The position numbers were made by a program, and so were the translations under genes. Below, piece by piece: positions 1 to 9,402 of a stretch of 64,000 bases of DNA (position 1 is the stretch's first letter; each line of letters opens with the position of its first letter). The stretch is from Limnobacter sp. 130 (lineage in GTDB: Bacteria > Pseudomonadota > Gammaproteobacteria > Burkholderiales > Burkholderiaceae_B). The notes under the pieces are model-generated. The model worked only from the letters and a program-made list of their open reading frames with translations. It had not been told where the DNA came from and did no database searches. The stretch lies in the NCBI RefSeq assembly GCF_902506325.1, contig NZ_LR732331.1:62001-126000 (forward strand), in the 5' to 3' direction.

Positions 1-77
1 TCCGCCAGTCGCCAACCCTGTTGATTGCGCTAGGCAACCGAATTGGTGGTTTGCGGTAAAGCTACACGTCGCTTCGC
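1..77. other. Short left-edge stretch without assigned gene
   Basis: These bases lie downstream of the phoR stop codon and are cut by the window edge. I see no start codon with a ribosome binding site and no clear terminator. The gene that follows phoR on the minus strand is outside the window. Confidence 0.4.
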
Positions 78-1424
78 TCAAACAGTCGTCGCTTCGGAAA
101 CGGCAGGCTTCGAAGCCGCACCAGCCTTCGCCAGTGGCAGCAGAATCGTAAATGTGCTGCCCGCATTCGGCCGGCTTTGAATGTCCAGTTCACCATCGTG
201 GCGTTGCACCACATGCTTCACAATCGCCAAACCCAAGCCAGTGCCACCACTTTCGCGTGAACGGCTGCGGTCCACACGGTAAAAGCGCTCAGTCAGTCGT
301 GGAATGTGTTCTGCCGACACACCAATGCCCGTGTCTTTCACAACAAACGTTGCACAGGGCTTTCCAATCTCGTTTTCTGTCTTGCGCAAACTGATGGAAA
401 TTTTTCCATGCGCGGGTGTGTAACGCACAGCATTGGTCACGATATTCGAGAAGGCGCTGAAAATCTCGGCTGAATTGCCGAAACCCATTAAACCCTTGTC
501 AACATCCACCGAAATATCGTGCTTTCCGGCGGAAAGTTGTTGGGCTTCATCGCCTGTTTTCTGGGCAATTCCACTCAAATCAACTGGTTCGCCACCTTCA
601 CCCGCATTGGGCGATGATTCAAGCGCCGACAAAGCCAGCAGGTCTTCCACCAGGTTCTGCATGCGGTTGGCCTGGGTGTACATCAAATTCAGGTATTCGG
701 TTTGTTGTTCTTTGCTCAACGGCAAATCACGAAATGTTTCCAGAAAACCGCTGAGCACGGTCAGTGGCGTTTTCAGTTCATGCGACACATTGGCAATGAA
801 GTCCCGGCGCATGCGTTCCAGTTTTTCAACCTGGGTTACATCGCGGGAAAGTACCAGCATTTGCTGGTCACCATAGCTGACCAACTGCACCGACAATACT
901 TTGCTGCGGCTGCGTGGGGCGGTCATGATCAGGGGTTGTTCCCAAGAGCGGCTGCGTATGTATTTCGAGAAATTGGGATTTCGAACCAGGTTAATCAGGG
1001 GCTGGCCAATGTCGCTGCCCAGTTTCAATCCCAGGTGGTCTTGCGCTGTGTCGTTACACCAGGAAATATGACCTTCGGAATCGAGCGTAACAACGCCATC
1101 GGGCAAGGCCTGTGCGGCGGTTCTGAAAGAGACCAAGGCATTGGTCAGTGCCTGTTGCTGGCGCTGGTGCAAGCGCAGGTAGCGGAAAAGTTTCGCCGCA
1201 AGGTCGTCCCACCAACTGGAAACCTCGGGCACGTTTTCGACTTTGAAGTCATCCAGCCAGGCAATAATGCGCAGGCCCGAGCGCACGTGGAGCGCATAGA
1301 CCAGTAGCGAGGCCAAAATAGAACCAGCCACCGCGCCCTTGGGCCCGGCAACCATTTGGCCCACGATGGCAGCTGCACCCAGCACCATGGCCAATAGTAT
1401 GAGTCGAAAAAAGATGAACGTCAT
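78..1424 (-). CDS. phoR: Phosphate regulon sensor histidine kinase PhoR
   Basis: Membrane sensor kinase that phosphorylates PhoB when phosphate is scarce. The 448 residues start with two hydrophobic segments (about 5-25 and 32-48) with almost no periplasmic loop, as in PhoR, which senses through the Pst/PhoU complex rather than directly. A PAS region covers about 100-195. The dimerisation/phosphoacceptor helix carries His215 in DFIANVSHELKTPLT. The ATPase domain shows an N box around Asn331, a G1 box DTGIGV (364-369) and a G2 box GGTGLGLA (393-400). It follows phoB on the same strand with a 40-bp gap, so the two probably share one transcript. The PhoB partner and overall length make PhoR much more likely than another PAS kinase. 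Confidence 0.95.
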   Translation of the reverse strand: MTFIFFRLILLAMVLGAAAIVGQMVAGPKGAVAGSILASLLVYALHVRSGLRIIAWLDDFKVENVPEVSSWWDDLAAKLFRYLRLHQRQQQALTNALVSFRTAAQALPDGVVTLDSEGHISWCNDTAQDHLGLKLGSDIGQPLINLVRNPNFSKYIRSRSWEQPLIMTAPRSRSKVLSVQLVSYGDQQMLVLSRDVTQVEKLERMRRDFIANVSHELKTPLTVLSGFLETFRDLPLSKEQQTEYLNLMYTQANRMQNLVEDLLALSALESSPNAGEGGEPVDLSGIAQKTGDEAQQLSAGKHDISVDVDKGLMGFGNSAEIFSAFSNIVTNAVRYTPAHGKISISLRKTENEIGKPCATFVVKDTGIGVSAEHIPRLTERFYRVDRSRSRESGGTGLGLAIVKHVVQRHDGELDIQSRPNAGSTFTILLPLAKAGAASKPAVSEATTV

Positions 1425-1464
1425 AGGTGCGTATTCTAGGGGAATATCCCGTCGGGGGGAGCCC

Positions 1465-2172
1465 TTAGTTTAGTGCACCTTCATTTTGCGTTGCGGTAAA
1501 ACGGTAGCCTGCACCACGAACTGTTTCAATCAGGCGGTCATGCCCGGAAATAGTCAATGCCTGGCGCAAGCGTCGAATGTGTACATCTACCGTGCGCTCT
1601 TCTACAAACACATGGTCGCCCCACACCTGGTCGAGCAGTTGGGTACGGCTGTGTACGCGCTCGGGGTGGGTCATGAAAAAGTGCAGCAAGCGGAATTCGG
1701 TGGGGCCCATGTCGATAATTTTGTCATGGCCCATGATGCGGTGCGTCACCGGGTCCAGCTTCAGGCCATGTACTTCCACAATATCGTCGGTCAGCTGGGG
1801 CGCACGGCGGCGCAATACTGCCTTAATCCGGGCCAGCAACTCCTTGGGCGAGAAAGGCTTGGTAATGTAATCGTCTGCACCTGCTTCCAGGCCGTCTACT
1901 TTGTCCTGTTCTTCTGTGCGGGCAGTTAGCATAATGACCGGCACGTGGCGTGTGCGCTCGTGGCCGCGCAACTCGTGTGCAAACTGAATGCCGGTTTTGC
2001 CTGGCAACATCCAGTCCAGCAACACCAAGTCAGGTAATTCAGCTGTAATCAGGGTTTTTGCCTGGTCCGCATCGGCGGCCCGCAGCACTTTGTGCCCAGC
2101 AAAGCTCAGGTTGACGGCAATCAGTTCTGCAATCGCGGGTTCATCTTCAACAACTAGGATGGTGCTGGACAT
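1465..2172 (-). CDS. phoB: Phosphate regulon response regulator PhoB
   Basis: DNA-binding response regulator that activates phosphate-starvation genes after phosphorylation by PhoR. From the ATG at 2172 the protein is 235 residues. The receiver domain has the acidic pocket E9/D10, phosphoacceptor D53, T83 and K105. A winged-helix OmpR/PhoB output domain follows, with the recognition-helix region around RTVDVHIRRLRQAL. An in-frame upstream start at 2217 would add 15 residues, but the family starts right before ILVVEDE, so 2172 is preferred. A Pho box about 64 bp upstream suggests autoregulation. phoR follows in the same direction. Confidence 0.96.
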   Translation of the reverse strand: MSSTILVVEDEPAIAELIAVNLSFAGHKVLRAADADQAKTLITAELPDLVLLDWMLPGKTGIQFAHELRGHERTRHVPVIMLTARTEEQDKVDGLEAGADDYITKPFSPKELLARIKAVLRRRAPQLTDDIVEVHGLKLDPVTHRIMGHDKIIDMGPTEFRLLHFFMTHPERVHSRTQLLDQVWGDHVFVEERTVDVHIRRLRQALTISGHDRLIETVRGAGYRFTATQNEGALN

Positions 2173-2235
2173 CTCGTTTTTCCTCTTCTCTGGCATATTT
2201 GTTTGGTGCAACGTCACCTAAAGTAGTGGATTTCC

Positions 2236-2252
2236 ATGACAGTAATATGACA
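2236..2252 (-). promoter_or_regulatory. Pho box upstream of phoB
   Basis: On the minus strand this reads TGTCATATTACTGTCAT, two TGTCAT direct repeats with an 11-bp period. That is the half-site and spacing of a classical PhoB-binding Pho box. It sits about 64 bp upstream of the phoB start, which fits activation of phoBR by its own product. It also lies about 100 bp upstream of the divergent DUF971 gene, but faces phoB. Confidence 0.75.
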
Positions 2253-2356
2253 CTTGAATGAATCGTCATCAAATTAATCCCGGGCCATGGTGTAAACCGC
2301 TGTCGGCCTTGATGAGATACACTTGAGGATTACGCATTCCAAAGACCCTAAGCAGC

Positions 2357-2782
2357 ATGGAAACCACCAATATTCCCACCCCCACACGCATTGTGGTGCA
2401 CCAAAAGTCCAAGGTGCTCGAAATTGAATTCGACACTGGCGCCTGTTTTAACCTGCCTTTCGAGCTATTGCGGGTGTATTCCCCCTCGGCCGAGGTTCGT
2501 GGCCATGGTCCCGGCCAGGAAACCCTTCAGGTTGGTAAAAAGGAAGTCATGGTCAACAACCTGGAACCAGTGGGGATGTACGCAATCAAGCCGTTTTTCT
2601 CAGATGGCCACGATTCTGGCCTGTTCAGCTGGCAATACCTGCTGTGGATGGGCGAAAACCAAGAGGGTTTGTGGGAAGACTACCTGGAACGCATGAAAGC
2701 TGCGGGTGCCAGTCGTGAACCCAACGCACCAGAAAACATTCCATTCGAACAAAAGAAAGGCGGCGCCTGCGCGAGCCACTGA
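2357..2782 (+). CDS. DUF971 (gamma-butyrobetaine hydroxylase-like N-terminal) domain protein
   Basis: Small cytosolic protein of 141 residues belonging to the DUF971 family, which matches the N-terminal domain of gamma-butyrobetaine hydroxylase but lacks the catalytic dioxygenase part. Typical features are the beta-rich N-terminus IVVHQKSKVLEIEFDTG, the LRVYSPSAEVRGHG block and the closing aromatic segment FSWQYLLWMG. The C-terminal tail (EQKKGGACASH) is low-complexity. The gene lies 6 bp before ubiE, so the two are almost certainly co-transcribed, and this pairing hints at a role near quinone or Fe-S metabolism. The molecular function is not established; only the family call is firm. Confidence 0.85.
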   Translation: METTNIPTPTRIVVHQKSKVLEIEFDTGACFNLPFELLRVYSPSAEVRGHGPGQETLQVGKKEVMVNNLEPVGMYAIKPFFSDGHDSGLFSWQYLLWMGENQEGLWEDYLERMKAAGASREPNAPENIPFEQKKGGACASH

Positions 2783-2788
2783 AAAATC

Positions 2789-3529
2789 ATGAACGATAAA
2801 ATTACCGATTTCGGCTTCGAAAAGGTTCCCGAGGACCAAAAAGCCAAGAAAGTAGCCGAGGTATTTGATTCCGTGGCCGCCAAATACGACATCATGAACG
2901 ACTTGATGTCGGGCGGCATGCATCGATTGTGGAAGGCCAGCACCGTGCGGGCGGCTGGTGTGCGTCCCGGGATGAAAGTGCTTGATATCGCCGGCGGTAC
3001 AGGCGATCTCAGCAAGGCTTTTCTGGACAAAGCAGGCCCCAGTGGGGAAGTGTGGTTGACTGACATCAACGAGAGCATGCTTCGGGTGGGACGCAATCGC
3101 ATGATTGATCACGGGTATTTGCCAAAAATGGCCCTGTGCGATGCGGAAAAGCTGCCGTTTCCCGACAATTACTTCGATGTGGTCACCGTGGCATTTGGTT
3201 TGCGCAACATGACCCACAAAGACATCGCTTTGAGCGAAATGCGCCGGGTGATCAAACCGGGCGGCAAGGTGCTTGTGCTCGAGTTTTCGAAGGTAAATCC
3301 CTTGTTGGCACCCGCTTACGACCTTTATTCGTTCCAGGTGCTGCCAAAAATTGGTCAAGTGGTGGCCCAAGATAGCGCTAGCTACCAATATTTGGCCGAA
3401 AGCATTCGCATGCATCCTGATCAGGAAACCCTGAAAAGCATCATGCTTGAGAGTGGTTTCGACCAGGTGAAGTACACCAACTTTACCGCAGGCGTAGTGG
3501 CCCTGCACCAAGGAACCAAATTCGCCTGA
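2789..3529 (+). CDS. ubiE: Ubiquinone/menaquinone C-methyltransferase UbiE
   Basis: SAM-dependent enzyme that puts the C-methyl group on the benzoquinol ring in ubiquinone synthesis. The 246 residues have the family signature [17 protein letters not shown] (about 33-49), SAM motif [12 protein letters not shown] (64-74), and the second signature through [18 protein letters not shown] and [16 protein letters not shown]. Length is normal for UbiE. It is followed by a Tim44-like gene, ubiJ and ubiB. The C-terminus has the expected [16 protein letters not shown] motif, so the gene looks complete. Confidence 0.97.
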   Translation: MNDKITDFGFEKVPEDQKAKKVAEVFDSVAAKYDIMNDLMSGGMHRLWKASTVRAAGVRPGMKVLDIAGGTGDLSKAFLDKAGPSGEVWLTDINESMLRVGRNRMIDHGYLPKMALCDAEKLPFPDNYFDVVTVAFGLRNMTHKDIALSEMRRVIKPGGKVLVLEFSKVNPLLAPAYDLYSFQVLPKIGQVVAQDSASYQYLAESIRMHPDQETLKSIMLESGFDQVKYTNFTAGVVALHQGTKFA

Positions 3530-3579
3530 ATGTGTCTATTGGCTACACGCGAAAAATTAATATTCTGGAGGCTGTTGCT

Positions 3580-4572
3580 GTGAAAACCCGTGTTTGGTCT
3601 GTTCGGTTGTCTGTGTTGGCGGTTGTGGCCGCTTTTTTGAGTCTGAGTGTGTTGCCAACTGACGCGGAAGCGCGTCGCATGGGTGGCGGTGGCAGTTTTG
3701 GCCGTTCGGCGCCTTCGCAGTTCCAGAAAACCGCGCCGACTTCGCCTTCCGGCACCACGTCAACTGCGCCCAGCAAGCAGCAGGCCACCAATCCTGCCGG
3801 TACTACGGCAGGTACAGCGGCTGCACCACGCAACCGTTTTCTGGGTCCCTTGGGTGGTTTGGCGGCAGGTTTGGGTTTGGCGGCCTTGTTTGGCTACCTG
3901 GGCTTTGGCGCGGGCATGGCTGAGTTTCTCGGAACAATCCTGATGATCGGCTTGGCCGTGTTTGCGGTCATGTTCCTGGTGCGCATGTTGCGCGGTCAAC
4001 AGGCCACAAAGCCTCGCCCGGCTTACAGCGCCCCCGGCATGAACGCGGGTGATTCTGCAAACAGTTATCGTCAAGGCCCGGCAAACACCATAAACGATCC
4101 CGTGCCCGGTATGGGCGCCCCACGTGCTGATCAAAGCTTTGGTCAGTTTGGCGGTGCTTCTGCCTTTGACGCACCCGTGCCAGCCGCCACACCCACGAAA
4201 GACCTGCCTGCCGGTTTCGATGAAGCGAACTTTGTGAACAGTGCCAAGAAGTTTTTTGTCACGATGCAAGGCGTATTCGACAAGGGCGACATTGATGGCC
4301 TGCGTGAATATTGCAGCGACGACGTTGTGGAGCATCTCAAAGTCGAGATTGATGCGCGGGGCGGTGCAGTGAACCGCACCGATGTGGTCACACTCGATGC
4401 GCAGTTGATTGGATTCGAGACCGATGTGGATGAGCAAATCGCGACTGTGGCCTTCACCGGCATGCTGCGCGAGGAGCAAGACGGGCCTGCAGCCGAAATC
4501 AATGAGCTTTGGATTATGTCTCGCCCTGTTTCAGGCGGTGGCTGGGTGCTTTCGGGCATTCACAATCTGTAA
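3580..4572 (+). CDS. Tim44-like domain membrane protein
   Basis: Protein of 330 residues from a GTG start at 3580, chosen because a GGAGG-like sequence lies 8 bases upstream; an ATG-free extension to 3532 would lack a signal. A signal peptide (SVRLSVLAVVAAFLSLSVLP) is followed by a Gly/Ser/Thr/Pro-rich stretch, then two hydrophobic segments (PLGGLAAGLGLAALFGYLGF and TILMIGLAVFAVMFLVRML). The C-terminal 120 residues form a Tim44-like/NTF2-like domain, beginning at NFVNSAKKFFVTMQGVFDKG. Such proteins are common beside ubiquinone genes in betaproteobacteria. It is probably an inner-membrane protein with a soluble lipid- or protein-binding domain; its role is unknown. Confidence 0.82.
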   Translation: MKTRVWSVRLSVLAVVAAFLSLSVLPTDAEARRMGGGGSFGRSAPSQFQKTAPTSPSGTTSTAPSKQQATNPAGTTAGTAAAPRNRFLGPLGGLAAGLGLAALFGYLGFGAGMAEFLGTILMIGLAVFAVMFLVRMLRGQQATKPRPAYSAPGMNAGDSANSYRQGPANTINDPVPGMGAPRADQSFGQFGGASAFDAPVPAATPTKDLPAGFDEANFVNSAKKFFVTMQGVFDKGDIDGLREYCSDDVVEHLKVEIDARGGAVNRTDVVTLDAQLIGFETDVDEQIATVAFTGMLREEQDGPAAEINELWIMSRPVSGGGWVLSGIHNL

Positions 4573-4587
4573 TTTTTGACCCTACCC

Positions 4588-4608
4588 GCCGGGCTTGGCC
4601 TGCCCGGC
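4588..4608 (+). terminator. Stable hairpin after the Tim44-like gene
   Basis: GCCGGGC and GCCCGGC form a perfect 7-bp stem around a 7-base loop. A T-run comes about 20 bases later rather than at once. It may be a weak terminator or a processing signal between the Tim44-like gene and ubiJ, and it argues against starting ubiJ at the TTG inside the loop. Confidence 0.3.
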
Positions 4609-4651
4609 TGGGTTACACTCAAACAAATTTTTTGACTGTTGGAAGTGTGCC

Positions 4652-5359
4652 TTGGCCAGTCCCCCCGTTTTGTTTTTTCAGTTTGCCTCCAAACTACTGT
4701 CATCTGGCCAGGCCAAAGGTGTGGCTGCGGCAGGTGGTTTGCTCTCAGCCCCTTTGGCCTTGATGTCTGCAACGGTGACGCAGATGGCTTGCCTTGTGCT
4801 CAATCACTTGCTGGACCAGCAACGCAGCAGCAAATCAAAATTGCAGAAAGAGTCTGGCAAAGTCCTTGATCTGAATATTTTACCGGTGCAACTAAAATTA
4901 CGGGTGAACGATCAGGGTTACTTTCAGGCCAGCTCATCCAGCAACGGCGTTGCCGCACCGGCAGATACCAAAATTTCGATGCAATGGGCTGATTTGATCG
5001 GCTCTGTCAGTAACCCCAACAGCATGTCGCGCAAGGCCGCAATCGAGGGTGATATGGATTTCGCCCAAACCGTATCCACTGTCATCAACGATTTAAGCTG
5101 GGATCCCGAACGTGATCTGGCGCGTGTGGTTGGCGATGCGCAGGCCGTGTGGGTCATGAATACGCTTGCCGCTTTGGGAACGAATGCCCGGGATGTCGTG
5201 CAGCGATTCAAAAGTAATTTGCGCGAGTACGTGGTGCATGAAAAATCCATGACTCCAACAGCCTCGGAGTTTGATGCGTTTCGCGGTGAAGTCAATCAAA
5301 TGCGAGACGAACTGGCGCGTCTTGAAAAACGCCTGGCCAAGCTGGGTGCACCCAAATGA
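4652..5359 (+). CDS. ubiJ: Ubiquinone biosynthesis accessory factor UbiJ (SCP2-like)
   Basis: UbiJ is a lipid-binding scaffold of the soluble Ubi complex and carries hydrophobic ubiquinone intermediates through an SCP2-type fold. The 235-residue protein has an SCP2-like middle part (about 50-140) and a charged C-terminal coiled coil ([20 protein letters not shown]), both typical. There is no ATG start. TTG at 4652 is preferred because GGAAG sits 7 bases upstream, while the TTG at 4595 lies inside a hairpin. The stop codon overlaps the ubiB start by 4 bp, giving translational coupling. Sequence conservation in UbiJ is low, so the call rests partly on position next to ubiB. Confidence 0.85.
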   Translation: MASPPVLFFQFASKLLSSGQAKGVAAAGGLLSAPLALMSATVTQMACLVLNHLLDQQRSSKSKLQKESGKVLDLNILPVQLKLRVNDQGYFQASSSSNGVAAPADTKISMQWADLIGSVSNPNSMSRKAAIEGDMDFAQTVSTVINDLSWDPERDLARVVGDAQAVWVMNTLAALGTNARDVVQRFKSNLREYVVHEKSMTPTASEFDAFRGEVNQMRDELARLEKRLAKLGAPK

Positions 5360-6951
5360 AGTTACGCCGCCTGGCACGCATCGCATTGGTGGCCAGAAAA
5401 TATGGCCTTTTCCTGATTGCAGCGGATTCAATCAACAACGGTTTTGCCAAGTGGTTCCTGACGTTGATTTCCTCGCGGTCCCACGTTCAGGCGCCACGCG
5501 GTGAGCGCATGCGCCGTGCGCTTGAAGATCTTGGTCCTCTGTTTGTCAAGTTCGGGCAGCTGTTATCAACCCGCCGGGATTTGCTGCCAGAAGATGTGGC
5601 GGATGAACTGGCCCGGTTGCAAGACCAGGTGCCCGCGTTTTCCTCTGAAAAAGCCCGTGAATTGATTGAGGCCAGTTTGGGTCGTCAAATCGATGACATG
5701 TTTCTGGATTTCCAGAACATGCCTGTGGCCAGTGCTTCAATTGCGCAGGTTCATTTCGCGGTAATTCGCGCGGGTGAACATGAGGGCAAAAAAGTCGCAG
5801 TAAAAGTGTTGCGCCCCGGCATGATCGAGGTGATCGACAAAGACCTGGCCTTGATGAAAACTGCGGCCCAGTGGATTGAGAAAATTTCCTCAGACGGCAA
5901 ACGCTTAAAGCCTCGCGAGGTGGTGGCCGAGTTCAACAAGTACCTGCACGATGAACTGGACTTGATGCGAGAAGCAGCCAATGCTTCGCAGCTTCGCCGC
6001 AATTTCTCACCAACTTCGGGCAGCGGGCATTTGTTGCGTGTTCCAGAAATGTACTGGGACTATTGCTGTAGCACGGTGATCACCATGGAGCGCATGCACG
6101 GCATTCCAATTTCGCAGATCGAGCGGCTACGCGAGAACAACATTGACCTGAAAAAATTGTCCCGTGAAGGTGTGGAAATCTTTTTCACCCAGGTGTTTCG
6201 TGATGGTTTTTTCCATGCAGACATGCACCCCGGCAATATTTATGTGGGTGATCAACCCGAGGATTTTGGCCGTTACATTGCGTTGGATTTTGGTATTGTC
6301 GGCACGCTCAGCGATGTGGACAAACAATACCTGGCGCAAAACTTTCTGGCTTTTTTCCGACAAGACTACAAGCGAGTGGCCGAGCTACACGTTCAGTCGG
6401 GCTGGGTGCCCAAGGGCACACGGATTGATGAACTGGAATCCGCCATTCGTGCGTGCATTGAGCCATTTTTTGGGAAGCCCTTGAAAGAAATTTCACTGGG
6501 ACAGGCCTTGATGCGGCTGTTTCAAACATCCCGTCGCTTCAATGTGGAAATTCAGCCCCAGTTGGTTTTGTTGCAAAAAACCCTGCTGAACGTCGAAGGT
6601 TTGGGCCGACAACTCGACCCCGATCTGGATCTTTGGAAAACTGCCAAACCGTATCTGGAAAACTGGATGCACCAGCAAATTGGTTTCAAGGGCTTCCAGT
6701 CCAGCCTGCAGTGGGAGGCTGCGCAGTGGTCTCAAATTTTGCCTGCCCTGCCACGTTTGTTGCACCAAACCCTGACGCATTCCAATGGCCGGGTCGACGA
6801 TCAAATTGAACAGTTGGTGAAACAACAAAAACGCTTGAATCGCGCTTTGTTCTGGATGGTATTAATGCTTGCCGTGTTGTTTGGCGTTGTAGCGCTTGAT
6901 TTGTTGTGGCCTTTCTTGATTGGCTACGCGGGGCCGAAAGGCTTGTTCTAG
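5356..6951 (+). CDS. ubiB: Ubiquinone biosynthesis regulatory kinase-like protein UbiB
   Basis: Atypical ABC1/ADCK-family ATPase needed for ubiquinone production, probably by extracting lipid precursors from the inner membrane. The 531 residues carry the signature KFGQ (65-68), the Ala-rich nucleotide loop ASASIAQVH (126-133), the lysine K150 in VAVKVLRPG, the HADMHPGN catalytic-loop equivalent and the ALDFGIVG magnesium motif. Two C-terminal membrane helices ([20 protein letters not shown] and PFLIGYAG) anchor it. It overlaps ubiJ by 4 bp and ends the ubi cluster. Length and motif order are fully normal. Confidence 0.96.
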   Translation: MKLRRLARIALVARKYGLFLIAADSINNGFAKWFLTLISSRSHVQAPRGERMRRALEDLGPLFVKFGQLLSTRRDLLPEDVADELARLQDQVPAFSSEKARELIEASLGRQIDDMFLDFQNMPVASASIAQVHFAVIRAGEHEGKKVAVKVLRPGMIEVIDKDLALMKTAAQWIEKISSDGKRLKPREVVAEFNKYLHDELDLMREAANASQLRRNFSPTSGSGHLLRVPEMYWDYCCSTVITMERMHGIPISQIERLRENNIDLKKLSREGVEIFFTQVFRDGFFHADMHPGNIYVGDQPEDFGRYIALDFGIVGTLSDVDKQYLAQNFLAFFRQDYKRVAELHVQSGWVPKGTRIDELESAIRACIEPFFGKPLKEISLGQALMRLFQTSRRFNVEIQPQLVLLQKTLLNVEGLGRQLDPDLDLWKTAKPYLENWMHQQIGFKGFQSSLQWEAAQWSQILPALPRLLHQTLTHSNGRVDDQIEQLVKQQKRLNRALFWMVLMLAVLFGVVALDLLWPFLIGYAGPKGLF

Positions 6952-7012
6952 CAGTGCGCATGTTTCTTGCCTATAATCCGAAATCATTTTTTCTCTCTGG
7001 TGGGTTTTCAAG

Positions 7013-8458
7013 ATGTTGCTTGCCTCGGTAGTTGCTTATTTGCTGGTTTCTGTATTCATTGGCCTGTATGTGGCCAGAAATGTAAGTAGTACAGCGGATT
7101 ACGCGGTGGCGGGCAGGCACCTTTCCTTGCCCATCGTGACCGCAACGGTGTTTGCCACTTGGTTCGGCTCTGAAACGGTGCTGGGTATTTCCTCAACCTT
7201 TGTAGAAGAGGGTTTGAGCGGCATTGTGGCTGATCCGTTTGGTGCCTCCATGTGCCTGATTTTGGCGGGTCTGTTCATTGCGCCCAAAATTTATCGTCTG
7301 AATTTGCTCACCTTGGGTGACTACTACCGCGTCCGCTACAACCGGGTCGTCGAGATTTTTTGCAGCGCCTGTATTGTGGTGTCCTATCTGGGTTGGGTGG
7401 CTGCGCAAATCAGTGCACTGGGTTTGATCTTCAATGTGCTCACTGATGGTGCAATTTCCCAGGAATGGGGCATGATCATTGGTGCCAGTGTGGTGCTTAT
7501 CTACACGCTGTTTGGTGGCATGTTGTCAGTGGCCATTCTCGATTTCATTCAAATGGTGGTGATTGCAGCTGGTTTGGTCTACATCATGTGGATTGTGGCT
7601 GACCTGGCTGGTGGCGTAGGCACGGTGGTTGACCATGCCGAAGCAGCGGGCAAACTGCAGTTTTTCCCTGAAGAATTCAGCTATGTGATGTGGGTGCCGT
7701 TCGTGGGCGCTTTCCTGACCATGGCCTTTGGTTCAATTCCCCAGCAGGATATTTTTCAACGTATCAGCTCGGCCAAAAACGAAAAAACTGCGGTACGTGG
7801 CGCGGTGCTCGGTGGTTCCCTGTACTTCTTTTTCGCATTCATTCCGGTGTTTTTGGCCTATGGCGCCATCATGATCGACCCGGCTACCTTTAGTGCAATG
7901 GTGTCTGAAGACTCGCAAATGGTCTTGCCCAATTTGGTGTTGATGCACACGCCCCTGTTTGCGCAAATCGTGTTTTTCGGTGCGCTTATTTCAGCCATCA
8001 TGAGTACATCAAGTGCCACTTTGTTAGCGCCTTCCGTGTCTTTCGCTGAAAATATTGTGAAGAACATTTATCCGAACATGGACGACAAAGCCTTGTTGTT
8101 GACCATGCGGGTGTCTGTGTTTGTGTTCACCATCATCGTGGTGGCTTTCGCAATCAACAGCGATTCCTCCATATTTGAAATGGTGGAAAGCGCCTATGAA
8201 ATTACCTTGGCTGCCGCATTTGTGCCCTTGGTGTTCGGCCTGTACTGGAAGGGTGCCACTTCGCAAGGCGCGGTGTGGTCAATCATTGTGGGTGTCAGCA
8301 GCTGGTTGATTGCCAAAAACTTCTTCCCCAGCGAAGTTTGGCCACCCCAGTTGTTGGGCATGGTGCTGGGCTTGTTCACCATGATTATCGCCTCTCTGTT
8401 GCCACAGTGGATTGAACACAGGCCGGCGCTACGTGACGGTGTTGTGCACCCACATTAA
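7013..8458 (+). CDS. Sodium:solute symporter (SSS) family protein
   Basis: Inner-membrane secondary transporter of 481 residues with about 13 predicted helices, starting in an N-terminal membrane segment. Family features include DYAVAGRHLSLPIVTATVFATWFGSET near the N-terminus and the FGSIPQQDIFQRISSAKNEKTAVRGA block in the middle. It is closer to the proline/pantothenate/choline-type branch than to glucose carriers, but the substrate cannot be read from sequence. It stands alone between ubiB and cysM, 61 bp and 41 bp away. A GGTGGG run upstream of the ATG serves as ribosome binding site. Confidence 0.85.
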   Translation: MLLASVVAYLLVSVFIGLYVARNVSSTADYAVAGRHLSLPIVTATVFATWFGSETVLGISSTFVEEGLSGIVADPFGASMCLILAGLFIAPKIYRLNLLTLGDYYRVRYNRVVEIFCSACIVVSYLGWVAAQISALGLIFNVLTDGAISQEWGMIIGASVVLIYTLFGGMLSVAILDFIQMVVIAAGLVYIMWIVADLAGGVGTVVDHAEAAGKLQFFPEEFSYVMWVPFVGAFLTMAFGSIPQQDIFQRISSAKNEKTAVRGAVLGGSLYFFFAFIPVFLAYGAIMIDPATFSAMVSEDSQMVLPNLVLMHTPLFAQIVFFGALISAIMSTSSATLLAPSVSFAENIVKNIYPNMDDKALLLTMRVSVFVFTIIVVAFAINSDSSIFEMVESAYEITLAAAFVPLVFGLYWKGATSQGAVWSIIVGVSSWLIAKNFFPSEVWPPQLLGMVLGLFTMIIASLLPQWIEHRPALRDGVVHPH

Positions 8459-8499
8459 GCTAAAATAGCCGGATTACCTTTGTTGAAAGTGATCCGGCT

Positions 8500-9402
8500 G
8501 TGAAATACCTCACCATTGAAGACACCATCGGCAACACCCCCTTGGTTCAGTTGCAACGTTTGCCTGGCAAGGCCAATGCCGATCGCGGCAATGTCATTCT
8601 TGGCAAGCTAGAGGGCAACAACCCGGCGGGTTCAGTGAAAGACCGCCCGGCAATTTCCATGATCAAACGTGCTGAAGCACGCGGCACCATCAAGCCCGGC
8701 GACACCCTGATCGAAGCCACATCGGGCAACACCGGTATTGCGCTCGCCATGGCTGCGGCCATTCGCGGATACCGCATGGTACTCATCATGCCTGAGCACC
8801 TTAGCATCGAGCGCCGTCAAACCATGCGTGCATTTGGCGCAGAAATCATTTTGACTCCGCAAAAGGGTGGCATGGAATACGCGCGTGATTTGGCCGAACA
8901 AATGCGCGATCAAGGCAAGGGTGTCATCCTCGACCAGTTCGCCAACGAAGACAATCCGCTGGCGCACTTCGAGACTACCGGTCCGGAAATTTGGCGCGAC
9001 ACGGGTGGCAAAGTGACTCATTTCGTCAGTGCCATGGGCACCACCGGATCGATTATGGGTGTGTCTCGTTACCTGAAAAGTCAAAATCCCAATGTGCAAA
9101 TTATTGGTGCGGAGCCCAGCGAGGGGTCGCAAATTCCCGGTATTCGCAAATGGCCCCAGGAATACCTGCCCAAAATTTACAAGCCCGCCGGCGTGGACCG
9201 TGTGGTGCAGGTAACCCAGCTTGAGGCCGAAGAAATGGCCCGAAAAATGGCAGCCGAAGAGGGCATTTTCTGCGGCATATCAGCCGCAGGTGCTGCGCAC
9301 ATTGCGCTAAAAATTGCTGAAGAAGTTGAAAACGCCACGATCGTGTTCATTGTGTGCGACCGTGGAGATCGTTACCTGTCCACGGGTGTTTTTCCAGCCT
9401 AA
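8500..9402 (+). CDS. cysM: Cysteine synthase B (O-acetylserine sulfhydrylase) CysM
   Basis: PLP enzyme that makes cysteine from O-acetylserine and sulfide or thiosulfate. The 300 residues include the PLP lysine K47 in NNPAGSVKDRP, the substrate loop TSGNTGIAL (74-82) and the phosphate-binding loop GTTGSIMG. The Arg-rich tail and EEGIFCGISAAGA favour CysM over CysK, whose PLP motif differs. It starts with GTG. Its TAA stop overlaps the end of the convergent mltB gene by 4 bp, so there is no room for a separate terminator. Confidence 0.94.
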   Translation: MKYLTIEDTIGNTPLVQLQRLPGKANADRGNVILGKLEGNNPAGSVKDRPAISMIKRAEARGTIKPGDTLIEATSGNTGIALAMAAAIRGYRMVLIMPEHLSIERRQTMRAFGAEIILTPQKGGMEYARDLAEQMRDQGKGVILDQFANEDNPLAHFETTGPEIWRDTGGKVTHFVSAMGTTGSIMGVSRYLKSQNPNVQIIGAEPSEGSQIPGIRKWPQEYLPKIYKPAGVDRVVQVTQLEAEEMARKMAAEEGIFCGISAAGAAHIALKIAEEVENATIVFIVCDRGDRYLSTGVFPA

